DNA from: Vibrio bathopelagicus | GTDB taxonomy: Bacteria > Pseudomonadota > Gammaproteobacteria > Enterobacterales > Vibrionaceae | Assembly: GCF_014879975.1 (NCBI RefSeq) | Contig: NZ_CP062501.1 | Coordinates: 62,001 to 126,000 of the forward strand | DNA length: 64,000 nt | Direction: 5' to 3' | In this document: piece after piece, positions 8,581 through 16,846 of the stretch | Layout: each line of letters opens with the position of its first letter | How positions within the stretch are numbered: the stretch's first letter is position 1 | Notes under the pieces: model-generated | What the model saw: the letters and a program-made list of their open reading frames with translations, nothing else | Database searches by the model: none | Told to the model about the DNA's origin: nothing | Made by a program: the position numbers and the translations under genes

Positions 8581-9750
8581 ATGTCGAACATTGTCATTGT
8601 GGGTGGCGGTTTCGCTGCCCTACAAACCATCAAGATGGTACGTAAAATTGACCAAGATATCGCAATTACCATGATCACCGCCGATGCTGGAGTTGAGTAC
8701 AGTAAGCCGAACCTTTCGCACGTGTTCAGTCAGGCGCAAGCACCAGAAGATCTAACGCAACATAATGCTCAACAGTTGGCAGAGCAGTACAACGTGGTCA
8801 TCAAAACCAAAGCTCTAGTTAGCGAGATAGATACTGAGCAGCAGTGTGTTTATGTTGATGGGCAATCTATCCACTATTCAAAGTTGGTATTAGCGACGGG
8901 CGCGACTCCCTTTATTCCACCAGCGGAAGGGTTAAAACGTAACGCGACCATTACTCTTAATAGTTTGGAGGAGTTCGAGAAACACAAGGCTCAAGTTGAC
9001 GATGCCCAACGAGTCACTGTGATTGGTGGAGGCTTGATCGGGGTCGAACTCGCCTTCGACCTTCAAACCGCAGGCAAAAATGTCACCATCATCGAGCCTG
9101 CGAGTTACTTGCTAAACAGTCTTGTGCCGCCTTTCGTTTCTCTCGAACTGGAAAGAGAGCTTACAAAAGCAGGAGTCACCGTTGAAACCGATTCTGCAGT
9201 GTGTAGAGCGACTTATCTGCCTGATGGCGTCAGACTGCAAACCACCTCTTCTCGTTTGATACGAACTGATATCGTGATTGCAGCAGCAGGGCTAAGACCA
9301 AACACGCTGTTAGCGACACAAGCTGGCATCAACGTAAGCAGAGGGATTGTGGTCGATGAAACCATGAGAACCAGTGCTGAGAATGTGTATGCGATTGGTG
9401 ACTGCGCTGAAATAGAGGGTCGCGTAATGGCCTATTTGCAGCCAGCAATCTTGTCTGCAAACGTGTTGGCTAAGCAACTCACAACGGGAGAAGGGGAGCC
9501 ATTATTGAGAGAAGCAAAACTCAGCTTGCCTCATATCATCACTAAGGTGAAAACACCGAGTTACCCAATTCAACTTGCAGGGCGTGATATCCAAACCGCT
9601 CAGAGCTGGGAAACACGATTCGATCCCAAGGGCATTATCGCAAAGGGCTTCAATGAAGAGAATCAAATGGTTGGTTTCATTGTCACGGGAGAGCACATCA
9701 AAGCCGCATTTCCTCTACTGAAGGAGTTGCAGATAAGTTCACCATCATAA
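8581..9750 (+). CDS. norW: NADH:flavorubredoxin reductase
   Basis: FAD enzyme that passes electrons from NADH to the rubredoxin domain of NorV. The chosen start, MSNIVIVGGGFAALQ, gives 389 aa; its ribosome site (GGAGAAG) is inside the end of norV. Two dinucleotide folds are visible: IVGGGFAALQ at the N-terminus for FAD and VIGGGLIGVELA near residue 145 for NADH. The motif YAIGDCAEIEG near residue 270 is the second FAD contact. It ends before a bidirectional terminator shared with gltS. The length is slightly above E. coli NorW (377). Confidence 0.94.
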   Translation: MSNIVIVGGGFAALQTIKMVRKIDQDIAITMITADAGVEYSKPNLSHVFSQAQAPEDLTQHNAQQLAEQYNVVIKTKALVSEIDTEQQCVYVDGQSIHYSKLVLATGATPFIPPAEGLKRNATITLNSLEEFEKHKAQVDDAQRVTVIGGGLIGVELAFDLQTAGKNVTIIEPASYLLNSLVPPFVSLELERELTKAGVTVETDSAVCRATYLPDGVRLQTTSSRLIRTDIVIAAAGLRPNTLLATQAGINVSRGIVVDETMRTSAENVYAIGDCAEIEGRVMAYLQPAILSANVLAKQLTTGEGEPLLREAKLSLPHIITKVKTPSYPIQLAGRDIQTAQSWETRFDPKGIIAKGFNEENQMVGFIVTGEHIKAAFPLLKELQISSPS

Positions 9751-9766
9751 GTACAAAGGTGAAAAG

Positions 9767-9793
9767 CAGTCGACTCATTATATAGGTCGACTG
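9767..9793 (+). other. Hairpin after norW
   Basis: CAGTCGAC and GTCGACTG form a perfect eight-base stem with an 11-base loop, 17 bases after norW. There is no T run, so it is probably not itself a terminator. Confidence 0.4.
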
Positions 9794-9869
9794 TATTCAA
9801 CACGAAAATGCACATCAAATTCGGGAAAATTTGATGCTTTCAATTAGAACAACTCTAATATAAGCAACA

Positions 9870-9897
9870 AAAAAGCCAGTCAATAGACTGGCTTTCT
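9870..9897. terminator. Bidirectional terminator norW/gltS
   Basis: AAGCCAGTC pairs with GACTGGCTT. An A run lies on the left and TTTCTT on the right, so it can serve both norW (plus) and gltS (minus). Confidence 0.85.
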
Positions 9898-9921
9898 TGT
9901 AAGCAAAACGTGGCGTTCACA

Positions 9922-11148
9922 TTAACCGATAAACGAGATATACCCTTGTAGGATAATCAGGTTAACAATATCGATAAAGAAAGCACCGACGATTGGTACA
10001 ACCATGAAGGCTTGTGGCGATGGACCGTATCGGTTCACCAAAGATCCCATGTTCATTACCGCTGTTGGTGTTGCACCTAAGCCGAAACCACAGTGACCGC
10101 CAGCCATTACTGCTGCATCGTAGTTAGAACCCATTACTTTGAAAGTCACAAAGTAAGAGAAAATACCTAACACCACCGCCTGAACACCAAGGATAACCAA
10201 GAACGGAATCGCAAGGTCAAAGATATTCCAAAGTTTCAGGCTCATTAGCGCCATTGCCAAGAACAGTGATAACGACACAGTACCGAGAATATCGACCGTT
10301 TCGCTATCGGTTTTATGCAGCTTAGTCACTTCAAAAACGTTGGTGATGAACACGCCAATAAACAGCGCGTAAACGAAGTCAGGAATCATTAACCAAGAAA
10401 TTTCAAAAGTCGCGACCCATTGCTCTAAGTATCTCGCACCCGTGATACAGATAAGAAGAATGAACAAGACTTCAATCACCTTCTTCGCCGTCACTTTATC
10501 TTCTTCGTACTCGTTATAAGTAACAAGTTCAGGAAAACGTTCGTGCGTTTGCGTGCCAGTACCGTATTCAGATTCGAGCTTATTCTTATCAATCAGCTTT
10601 TGTGCCACAGGGCTACCGATGATACCGCCAATAATCAAACCGAACGTGGCAGAAGCCATCGCGATTTCTAGGGTATTAGCAATGCCAAACGTGTCTGCAA
10701 AAGTTTGCGACCAAGCCGCACCAGTACCGTGACCACCGGATAGCGTGATAGAACCTGCAATCAACCCCATTAGAGGCTCAAGGCCAAGGGCTGTTGCGAG
10801 TGTTACACCTACACCGTTTTGGATAATGATGTAAACCGAAGCTACCCCTAAAAATAGGAACACCTTGGCACCACCTTTAATCAGCTGCGTGTAGTTAGCC
10901 GCAAGGCCAACCGTTGCAAAGAACATCAACATGAAGGTGTTCTGCAAGGGCAAGGAAAACTCAAGATCAAGGCCGTTAAAGTGCAAGGCTGTAATAGCAA
11001 AAGCGACGATCAAGCCGCCGACGATGGGCTCTGGTATATTGTACTTTTTGAGAACCGGAAGCTTTGCATTGACGAAATGACCTAGAAACAAAACACTAAT
11101 CGCGATTAGGAAGGATTCTAGTGGTCCAATTGAAATTAATTGATTCAT
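9922..11148 (-). CDS. gltS: Sodium/glutamate symporter
   Basis: Inner-membrane Na+-coupled glutamate importer of the ESS family, 408 aa (E. coli GltS 401). It is strongly hydrophobic, with about ten membrane segments. Family signatures are IPEPIVGGLIVA (residues about 38-49), the reentrant-loop motif SGGHGTGAAW near residue 137, and its inverted-repeat counterpart GGHCGFGLGATPTA near residue 350. It is a single gene facing norW tail to tail. No regulatory site is evident in the 316-base upstream gap. Confidence 0.97.
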   Translation of the reverse strand: MNQLISIGPLESFLIAISVLFLGHFVNAKLPVLKKYNIPEPIVGGLIVAFAITALHFNGLDLEFSLPLQNTFMLMFFATVGLAANYTQLIKGGAKVFLFLGVASVYIIIQNGVGVTLATALGLEPLMGLIAGSITLSGGHGTGAAWSQTFADTFGIANTLEIAMASATFGLIIGGIIGSPVAQKLIDKNKLESEYGTGTQTHERFPELVTYNEYEEDKVTAKKVIEVLFILLICITGARYLEQWVATFEISWLMIPDFVYALFIGVFITNVFEVTKLHKTDSETVDILGTVSLSLFLAMALMSLKLWNIFDLAIPFLVILGVQAVVLGIFSYFVTFKVMGSNYDAAVMAGGHCGFGLGATPTAVMNMGSLVNRYGPSPQAFMVVPIVGAFFIDIVNLIILQGYISFIG

Positions 11149-11411
11149 ATAACCTCTATTTTTTTACGTTCTCATCTTCCCTAATGAGTCTAGTTTTATC
11201 TGTGATTATTTGTGCTGCTCTACCTATATTTATACAAACTGGAGAGAAATTGTAGATTCGAAAAGCGAACACATTACTGCGATCACTTGGTGCTATGTTA
11301 GTAGCACGTTAACTTTTATAGGAGAAAAAAGGATTTGTGACAACAATCACCTCCCAAAAGTTGAAAACGGCGTAAGTATTCTTGCCGCTTACTCTGCTTT
11401 TTTAATACCTA
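11149..11411. other. Gap upstream of gltS
   Basis: About 260 bases of AT-rich sequence lie between the yibL terminator and the gltS start. It must hold the gltS promoter, but no specific box is clear. A 75-codon plus-strand frame here has no ribosome site and a composition unlike protein. Confidence 0.35.
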
Positions 11412-11442
11412 AAAAAGCAAAAAGGAGCTATTGCTAGCTCCT
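11412..11442 (-). terminator. Intrinsic terminator after yibL
   Basis: On the minus strand AGGAGCTA pairs with TAGCTCCT around a four-base loop, followed by TTTTTGCTTTTTT. Confidence 0.88.
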
Positions 11443-11464
11443 CTTTTATCACCATCGCTGGTAA

Positions 11465-11821
11465 TTAGAATTTTTTCGGTGCGTAACCAGTCATAACCTC
11501 AATGCGAAGCTCTTTACCAATCTTCGTCATTGGGTGAACAATCACTAATCCTTTTACAGACTTTTTCAGTTTACCCATATCCGCTTGCTCAGCTTTTGTG
11601 ATTTCGCGGCTAAATGGCATATCAATCAGCGATTTACGCTCTTGATTCACATCAAAGCTTTCTTTGTGTTTAAGCTGGGCAATCTTCTTAGTTAGCTTCT
11701 TAATCTCATCTTCAAATTGACGAACAACAGGACGATCATTACGAGTTTTAGCAGCCGCTAACTTGTTGCGACACTTGTCTAGACGGTTGTTAATTTGTTG
11801 AAGTTCGTTTTTAACACTCAT
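11465..11821 (-). CDS. yibL: YibL family ribosome-associated protein
   Basis: Small basic protein, 118 aa, about the length of E. coli YibL (120). The N-terminal 60 residues form a Lys/Asn/Gln-rich coiled coil. The C-terminal half matches YibL closely: LIDMPFSREITKAEQADMGK and then LKKSVKGLVIVHPMT. In E. coli yibL lies beside the mtl operon; here it is about 7 kb away on the same strand. E. coli YibL has been found with ribosomes, but its role is not established. It is a single gene with its own terminator. Confidence 0.88.
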   Translation of the reverse strand: MSVKNELQQINNRLDKCRNKLAAAKTRNDRPVVRQFEDEIKKLTKKIAQLKHKESFDVNQERKSLIDMPFSREITKAEQADMGKLKKSVKGLVIVHPMTKIGKELRIEVMTGYAPKKF

Positions 11822-12148
11822 AATAATTTCCTAAGATTAAGCAAGCCAATTCGGATTGGGGCGCGGAGTATAGCACAAGGGTTTACTTGAACCGAAATTT
11901 ATCTGTTAATTACCAATAGAAACGAATCACATCAACACCGTTCATTCAGCTCGCCAATTGATAATTACCTAGCCTCAAAGCTGGTCATTCATTGATAGGA
12001 TAGCGCCAACTTCAAAAGTTAGTGTTCTCGACACTTCAAAATTCCGTCTAAACTTGTACTCTAGCGTGGTAAATAACTTGGGATACATTACTTGGTGTAC
12101 TCACCCTAGTGCCGACTCTAATTCGTAGCATAATCACAAGGATAGCCG
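11822..12148. promoter_or_regulatory. Divergent promoter gap yibL / DUF4344
   Basis: These 327 non-coding bases lie between two divergent genes and must hold both promoters. I see no repeat, hairpin or recognised operator. Confidence 0.35.
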
Positions 12149-12946
12149 ATGACATTATTGAAACGAACACTGACCTACAGCCTAGCCCTTAGCTCAATGT
12201 TTGCCGCAACTTATGCATCTAGTGAACAAGAAAACCAAAGTAACCTAATCGTTGAGTTCTCTACACCACAAAATACCGAAGAAGAGCAGATCAAGCGAGA
12301 GATCCAAAACAGTGGCATCAATGACACTGTCGTTGACCTATCAAACCAACTCTTGATGTTTGAAAAGCCATTAACCATTCAATACGGCGGAGACGAAGGT
12401 CCGCTCTACGATCCACAAACGCATCAAGTGCTGATCCCATATAGCTTTTACTCTGAATCATTCAATTACTTTGAAAAGAACCAATACGAAAAAGAGTATG
12501 GAAAATCCGCGCAAACCGGCGCTATCGATACCTTGCTTCATACCCTGCTGCACGAAGCCGGGCATGCTTATATCGAAGACCAGAACATTGCCATATTGGG
12601 TAAAGAAGAAGATGCCGTTGATAACCTAGCGACGGTGTTATTACTGAATTATGTCGAACATGGTGGTGATGCAGCAATCAGCGCAGCAGACATGTTCGCT
12701 TTCGAGTCAGAAGATCGCCCAGAATATTATGACTTAGGGGAATACATCGATGAACACAGTTTCGACCTACAACGTTACTTCTCCACTTTATGTTTGGTGT
12801 ATGGCAGCGATCCCGATGCTTATAAGAACTTGCTCGATGAAGTGGAAAATGACTATTTGAAAGATAGGAAAGAGTTCTGCGTCGAGCACTTTGATGTGAT
12901 GACTGAAAATTGGCATCAGTATTTAAAAGAAAGTGATGATACTTAA
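12149..12946 (+). CDS. DUF4344 putative metallopeptidase
   Basis: Probable exported zinc metallopeptidase of the DUF4344 family, 265 aa. A signal peptide is likely (basic TLLKRTLTY, hydrophobic core, ending near Ala20-Ser24). The zincin motif HEAGH is at residues 135-139 and a downstream acidic ligand region, GKEEDAVDNLA, at 151-161, both as in the family. The ribosome site AAGGAT is six bases from the ATG. The rest is acidic and may bind a partner. No substrate is known for the family. It stands alone and ends with a strong hairpin about 26 bases on. Confidence 0.8.
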   Translation: MTLLKRTLTYSLALSSMFAATYASSEQENQSNLIVEFSTPQNTEEEQIKREIQNSGINDTVVDLSNQLLMFEKPLTIQYGGDEGPLYDPQTHQVLIPYSFYSESFNYFEKNQYEKEYGKSAQTGAIDTLLHTLLHEAGHAYIEDQNIAILGKEEDAVDNLATVLLLNYVEHGGDAAISAADMFAFESEDRPEYYDLGEYIDEHSFDLQRYFSTLCLVYGSDPDAYKNLLDEVENDYLKDRKEFCVEHFDVMTENWHQYLKESDDT

Positions 12947-12972
12947 AGGGGAGTATCGATAACTAGAAACAA

Positions 12973-13001
12973 GCGGCTTTGGCATCACATTCCAAAGCCG
13001 C
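12973..13001. other. Hairpin after DUF4344 gene
   Basis: GCGGCTTTGG and CCAAAGCCGC form a perfect ten-base stem with a nine-base loop. Neither side has a T run, so termination is uncertain. Confidence 0.5.
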
Positions 13002-13060
13002 GACTAGAAAGACGGGCTTAAGTCTTGTGTCTCACGTGCTAATAGTTGAGAGGTCGAGCC

Positions 13061-13447
13061 CTAGACCTTCACTTTATACTTCAAATCTTGGGCTTCATCG
13101 CCCGTCAGACCTCGAAATCCCCAACAGTGAGAAGGTTGTTCCTTAATGGTGATTTCGATATCAATAGGAGAGATGCCTAATTGCTTTTCTATCTCAGAAA
13201 ATATCTTTTTAATTAGACGCTTCTTAGTGTTTACCGCTCGACCTTCCATCATATTGATTTCAATGACGGTATAGGCTTCTGTTCGCCCTTCGGGATAAAA
13301 GAAGTCATCTCTTTCCAAAGGGACAAATCGATGTGCTCGCTTATCATCCGGTAAGCCCATCTCACTGTTCAAACATTGTTGTAAGACATTAGAAAGCTGT
13401 AACTTAATCGGATTTAAGCACTCTTTGATACCATAAATAACGATCAT
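13061..13447 (-). CDS. Tautomerase-like protein lacking Pro1
   Basis: 128-residue protein resembling the tautomerase/4-oxalocrotonate tautomerase superfamily: a MIVIYGI N-terminal strand, a middle TEAYTVIEINMMEGR strand, then helix TKKRLIKKIFSEIEKQLG and strand PIDIEITIKEQP with HCWGFRG. The second of two in-frame ATGs was chosen because AAGGA sits six bases before it and only one base before the first. The family uses an N-terminal proline exposed after Met removal; here residue 2 is Ile, so the usual chemistry would be absent. It may be a non-catalytic homologue. Confidence 0.65.
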   Translation of the reverse strand: MIVIYGIKECLNPIKLQLSNVLQQCLNSEMGLPDDKRAHRFVPLERDDFFYPEGRTEAYTVIEINMMEGRAVNTKKRLIKKIFSEIEKQLGISPIDIEITIKEQPSHCWGFRGLTGDEAQDLKYKVKV

Positions 13448-13699
13448 GACCATTCCTTTGATGCGATGTTAGGTATAGAAGAACGTCAGATGGAAGCATC
13501 GTTTGGCGACCATCTGTTCGCTTACTATTTGTACATATAGTACCTAATGATTCGTATGAGAAAAGTTAAAAACAATGAATTTATGAACAGGTGCAACAAA
13601 ATACCTATCCCTTTGCAAACATAAGTCGAAGCGAATTGATCGAACACCATCATCACCACGTATATCTTCTCAAATCACATTTAAACTAAGGAGTGCTAT

Positions 13700-14314
13700 G
13701 TGCCGAATTCAACTGGGAAGATCACGCGGACAGAAGCCAAACCAGACAAACCCGTAGAGTCTTCTCTAGAGCTTGCTGTGTTCCCTCTCCCCATCTTTCT
13801 TTTGCCCGGAGGCCGGCAGAGACTGCGTATTTTTGAACCAAAGTATCTCGCGATGGTTGCTCACGCGGCGAAAGGCGATGGTTTCATCATTGCTACTCAA
13901 GACAATTCTGAACACCTCAGCTCATGGGGGACAAAGGTGTCCATCGTTGATTTCAATATGTCGGATGACCTGATTTTGGAAATTGATGTCGAAGGTGAAA
14001 AATTAGTGCAACTTCATGAGTCGTTTCGAGACGATGATGACCTGATTAAAAGCAAATTCAGTTTGTTACCTCACTGGCCACAATACAGCTATACGGTGCC
14101 AAACGTAGTTACTGCGTTTCTTGTCGAGTTGTTTAGAGAGCACGATTCGATCAGGGCACTCTACCCCGCTCCTGACTTCGAAAGCCCACAATGGATCTGT
14201 GCTCGACTACTCGAAATGATGCCTATCCCATTGGAAAAGAAAACCAAATTCACAGAACCCGCTAGTTTTCCGTCTTTAGTTCCCTTTTTGAATCAAATCA
14301 TTACAGGGCAATAA
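13700..14314 (+). CDS. LON substrate-binding domain protein
   Basis: 204-residue stand-alone LON N-terminal (substrate-binding) domain, without AAA+ or protease parts. The domain starts at about residue 27: AVFPLPIFLLPGGRQRLRIF, then EPKYLAMV. The start codon is GTG, with TAAGGAG six bases before it; the overlapping ATG two bases earlier is in another frame and soon stops. The gene lies 110 bases before rpoE. Such proteins are common in Gammaproteobacteria, with no settled role; substrate or cofactor recognition is a guess. Confidence 0.8.
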   Translation: MPNSTGKITRTEAKPDKPVESSLELAVFPLPIFLLPGGRQRLRIFEPKYLAMVAHAAKGDGFIIATQDNSEHLSSWGTKVSIVDFNMSDDLILEIDVEGEKLVQLHESFRDDDDLIKSKFSLLPHWPQYSYTVPNVVTAFLVELFREHDSIRALYPAPDFESPQWICARLLEMMPIPLEKKTKFTEPASFPSLVPFLNQIITGQ

Positions 14315-14365
14315 GCACTTTTATTCACTATAATTTTGTATAGTAGAAATTAATTTAAAATAAAG

Positions 14366-14394
14366 TGATCCCCACCTTCACTCTCCACGTAGTG
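14366..14394 (+). promoter_or_regulatory. Candidate RpoE(ChrR-type) promoter
   Basis: TGATCC at 14366-14371 matches the -35 element known for the ChrR-controlled sigma factor of Rhodobacter sphaeroides. A GTA-containing -10 candidate begins 17 bases later. It lies 31 bases before the rpoE ATG, so the sigma factor would drive its own operon. No second TGATCC was seen before the downstream genes. Confidence 0.6.
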
Positions 14395-14424
14395 TCTATC
14401 AAATTCGCATGATGGTTAATTACT

Positions 14425-15072
14425 ATGCAAATGGAAAGCAGAAGAACCGGGAACGGCAAGGAGCATGTCATTATCCCCGACAATAAACTACCTACCGAAA
14501 GTAAGGTTCCTACAGAGCTCTCAAGCTGGCTAATTTTGGTTGGTTCAGACAGAGATAAGCAGGCATTTACTTATCTATTTAAATTCTTTGCTCCCAAAAT
14601 CAAGCGTTTTGGCATCAGTAAGTTGGGCAGTGAAGCCGCTGCCAACGAGCTAATCCAAGACACGATGACCAACGTTTGGAAGAAAGCGCATCTCTACAAT
14701 GAAGAGAAAGGCGCAGCGACGACTTGGATATACACCGTAATGCGAAACGCTGCTTTCGACATGCTGAGAAAGGTGAAAGCCAAAGCAGAGCAAACCATCG
14801 CTGACGACATTTGGCCGATTGACGCCATGGTAGCCGAATCACAAAGTGAGCAGCTTCCGTTCGGCGATCATCTAATGAGCCGTCACGTCATGACTCAAAT
14901 AGAGAAGTTGCCTCTCGCTCAGAAAACCATTGTGAAAGGTGTCTATTTCCAAGAGTTATCGCAAGAACAGCTCGCCCAACAACTCGATGTCCCGCTTGGA
15001 ACTGTTAAATCACGTCTAAGACTCGCACTCGCCAAATTAAAAGTTCACATGGGGGAACAAGACCATGATTAA
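14425..15072 (+). CDS. rpoE: ECF sigma factor, ChrR-controlled
   Basis: Group 4 (ECF) sigma factor, 215 aa. Region 2 spans residues about 37-107 (AFTYLFKFFAPKIKRFG, then AANELIQDTMTNVWKKA), and region 4 about 150-205 with the helix-turn-helix QEQLAQQLDVPLGTVKSRLR. It overlaps the next gene, chrR, by eight bases, the hallmark of an ECF/anti-sigma pair. With ChrR it fits the ECF11-type system that in R. sphaeroides responds to singlet oxygen. It differs from the envelope-stress RpoE/RseA of E. coli, which has a membrane anti-sigma. A TGATCC promoter lies just upstream. Confidence 0.9.
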   Translation: MQMESRRTGNGKEHVIIPDNKLPTESKVPTELSSWLILVGSDRDKQAFTYLFKFFAPKIKRFGISKLGSEAAANELIQDTMTNVWKKAHLYNEEKGAATTWIYTVMRNAAFDMLRKVKAKAEQTIADDIWPIDAMVAESQSEQLPFGDHLMSRHVMTQIEKLPLAQKTIVKGVYFQELSQEQLAQQLDVPLGTVKSRLRLALAKLKVHMGEQDHD

Positions 15073-15754
15073 ACATCACCCAAATGCAGCAATCTTGAAA
15101 GATTTTGTCGATGGGAATCTAGCGGATTCGGTTTCTTTGATTGTTTCTAGCCATGTTGAGCTTTGCGAACACTGTCAAAAACAAGTGAGCATGCTGACAG
15201 CACAAGCTGCTGACTCAGCCTTTGCAAGCGACACAGCAGGGCTAAAACTGTCTGACAGCGAAATGGACGCATTCCTAGCTGACGACGGAGAGTTTGATTT
15301 TGACGTGATTAATCAGATCACGGCAGATTTATCACAGGCTGTCGAAGTCGTTATTGAAGCACAACAAGAAACCGTGTCTAACACGACTTTCACGATTCCT
15401 CGCGCGCTCCACTCAGTGGTAAGAAAAGATTGGATGAACTTGGGCAAGATTTCTCGCGCAAGACTCGATTTCGATGATGAATCACACCACACCAGCTTGC
15501 TGCATATAGACAAAGACGGGCAGGTGCCTTGTCATACTCATAAAGGCTTCGAGATTACGCTTCTTCTAGAAGGCAGCTTCGAAGATGAAATGGGCGTTTA
15601 CAACAAAGGTGACTTCATCTGGTTAGATGGAGAACACACCCATCAGCCTGCGACTAAAGAAGGTTGTGTGTGCTTAACCGTTTCAAGTGATGCCTTGTAT
15701 TTCACCAAAGGGGTTAGCCAACTGTTCAACCCACTGGGTAAATACATTTATTAG
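15065..15754 (+). CDS. chrR: ChrR-type zinc anti-sigma factor with cupin domain
   Basis: Soluble anti-sigma factor, 229 aa. The N-terminal zinc domain has His4/His5, His30, Cys34 and Cys37 (HVELCEHC), matching the His/His/Cys/Cys ligands of R. sphaeroides ChrR. The C-terminal cupin (about 135-220) carries HTHKGFEITLLLEG and later GEHTHQP, metal-ligand motifs needed in ChrR for the singlet-oxygen response. It overlaps rpoE by eight bases. It should hold RpoE inactive until photo-oxidative stress. The following 144-base gap has no terminator, so read-through into the island is likely. Confidence 0.92.
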   Translation: MIKHHPNAAILKDFVDGNLADSVSLIVSSHVELCEHCQKQVSMLTAQAADSAFASDTAGLKLSDSEMDAFLADDGEFDFDVINQITADLSQAVEVVIEAQQETVSNTTFTIPRALHSVVRKDWMNLGKISRARLDFDDESHHTSLLHIDKDGQVPCHTHKGFEITLLLEGSFEDEMGVYNKGDFIWLDGEHTHQPATKEGCVCLTVSSDALYFTKGVSQLFNPLGKYIY

Positions 15755-15898
15755 TTAGAAAAGATTTCTCGGGTACGTCACAAGGCTCATAGAGTTGGCT
15801 AGTAAGAAAAGTAAAAACCGAACTAAAGTAATGTTTAATAAGCAATAAAACACACAATATAAGAATAGCAATGAGCAATGAGCGTAAGGAATTGACCA

Positions 15899-16846
15899 AT
15901 GGATAAAAAAATAAAAATAGGCATTAGTGCATGTGTCGCCGGTCATAAAGTTCGGTTCGATACTGGCCATAAGCGTTCTCGTTTTTGCACAGACGATCTT
16001 GCAGACTACGTAGAACTTGAGCCAGTTTGTCCAGAGATGGGGGTTGGACTTCCAACGCCGCGTCCTACGATCCGTCAAACCAGAATGTTAGACGACATCA
16101 TTCATGTTTCTCGACCTGATGGTTCTGGCGATGTTACCGATGAACTGATCGAGTTTGGGCAAAACTATTCAAAGAACAACCAACACATCGCAGGGTTCAT
16201 CGTGTGTCAAAAGAGCCCAACCTGTGGCATGGAGCGAGTAAAGGTTTATCACCACCACGGGCGTGGTTCTGAATCGACAGGCGTTGGCTTGTTCACTCAA
16301 CAAGTAATGCAAGGCAATCCCCTACTTCCTATGGAGGAGAATGGTCGCCTCAACGATCCAATTCTACGTGAAAACTTTATGACTCGAGTTTTCACTTACC
16401 AAAAGTGGCTCGACCTTGTTGATGAAGGCGTAACCAAACACAAATTGATTCAATTCCACAGCGCTCACAAGTATTTAGTGATGTGCCACCACATTGAAGG
16501 TTACAAGAGCCTGGGCAAACTTTTAGCGAGTAGCGATTTAGAGATCGATGAGCTGGCTGAAAAGTACATCGAAGGTCTGATGACGGCGCTAATGCACCAT
16601 GCAAATCGTGGCAGTCATGCCAATACTCTGCATCACTTGCAAGGTTACTTTAAGAAACAGCTGAGTAGCGCTCACAAACAAGAGCTCACCAATCAGATTT
16701 CATCATTTAGAGAAGGGCTAGTTCCTCTGTTAGTTCCACTAACGCTGATCAACCACTATCTGATGGAATATCCAAACGAGTACCTAGAATCACAGGTTTA
16801 CCTAAACCCGCACCCACAAGAACTTAAGCTGAGATACGGATATTGA
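15899..16846 (+). CDS. DUF523 (TudS-like) and DUF1722 fusion
   Basis: 315 aa. The N-terminal half (about 1-150) is DUF523 with Cys12, Cys44, Cys103 and Cys109 in GISACVAG, PVCPEMG and VCQKSPTCG. DUF523 includes TudS, a [4Fe-4S] thiouracil desulfidase, so an iron-sulfur sulfur-removal role is possible. The C-terminal half (about 190-310) is DUF1722, as in E. coli YbgA. In E. coli ybgA also precedes the photolyase gene phr. It overlaps the photolyase start by four bases. Function on photo-damaged or thiolated bases is inference. Confidence 0.85.
   Translation: MDKKIKIGISACVAGHKVRFDTGHKRSRFCTDDLADYVELEPVCPEMGVGLPTPRPTIRQTRMLDDIIHVSRPDGSGDVTDELIEFGQNYSKNNQHIAGFIVCQKSPTCGMERVKVYHHHGRGSESTGVGLFTQQVMQGNPLLPMEENGRLNDPILRENFMTRVFTYQKWLDLVDEGVTKHKLIQFHSAHKYLVMCHHIEGYKSLGKLLASSDLEIDELAEKYIEGLMTALMHHANRGSHANTLHHLQGYFKKQLSSAHKQELTNQISSFREGLVPLLVPLTLINHYLMEYPNEYLESQVYLNPHPQELKLRYGY

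Noticed and set aside
11210..11437. 75-codon plus-strand frame between gltS and yibL
   Set aside because: No ribosome site, unprotein-like composition, and it runs through the yibL terminator hairpin.
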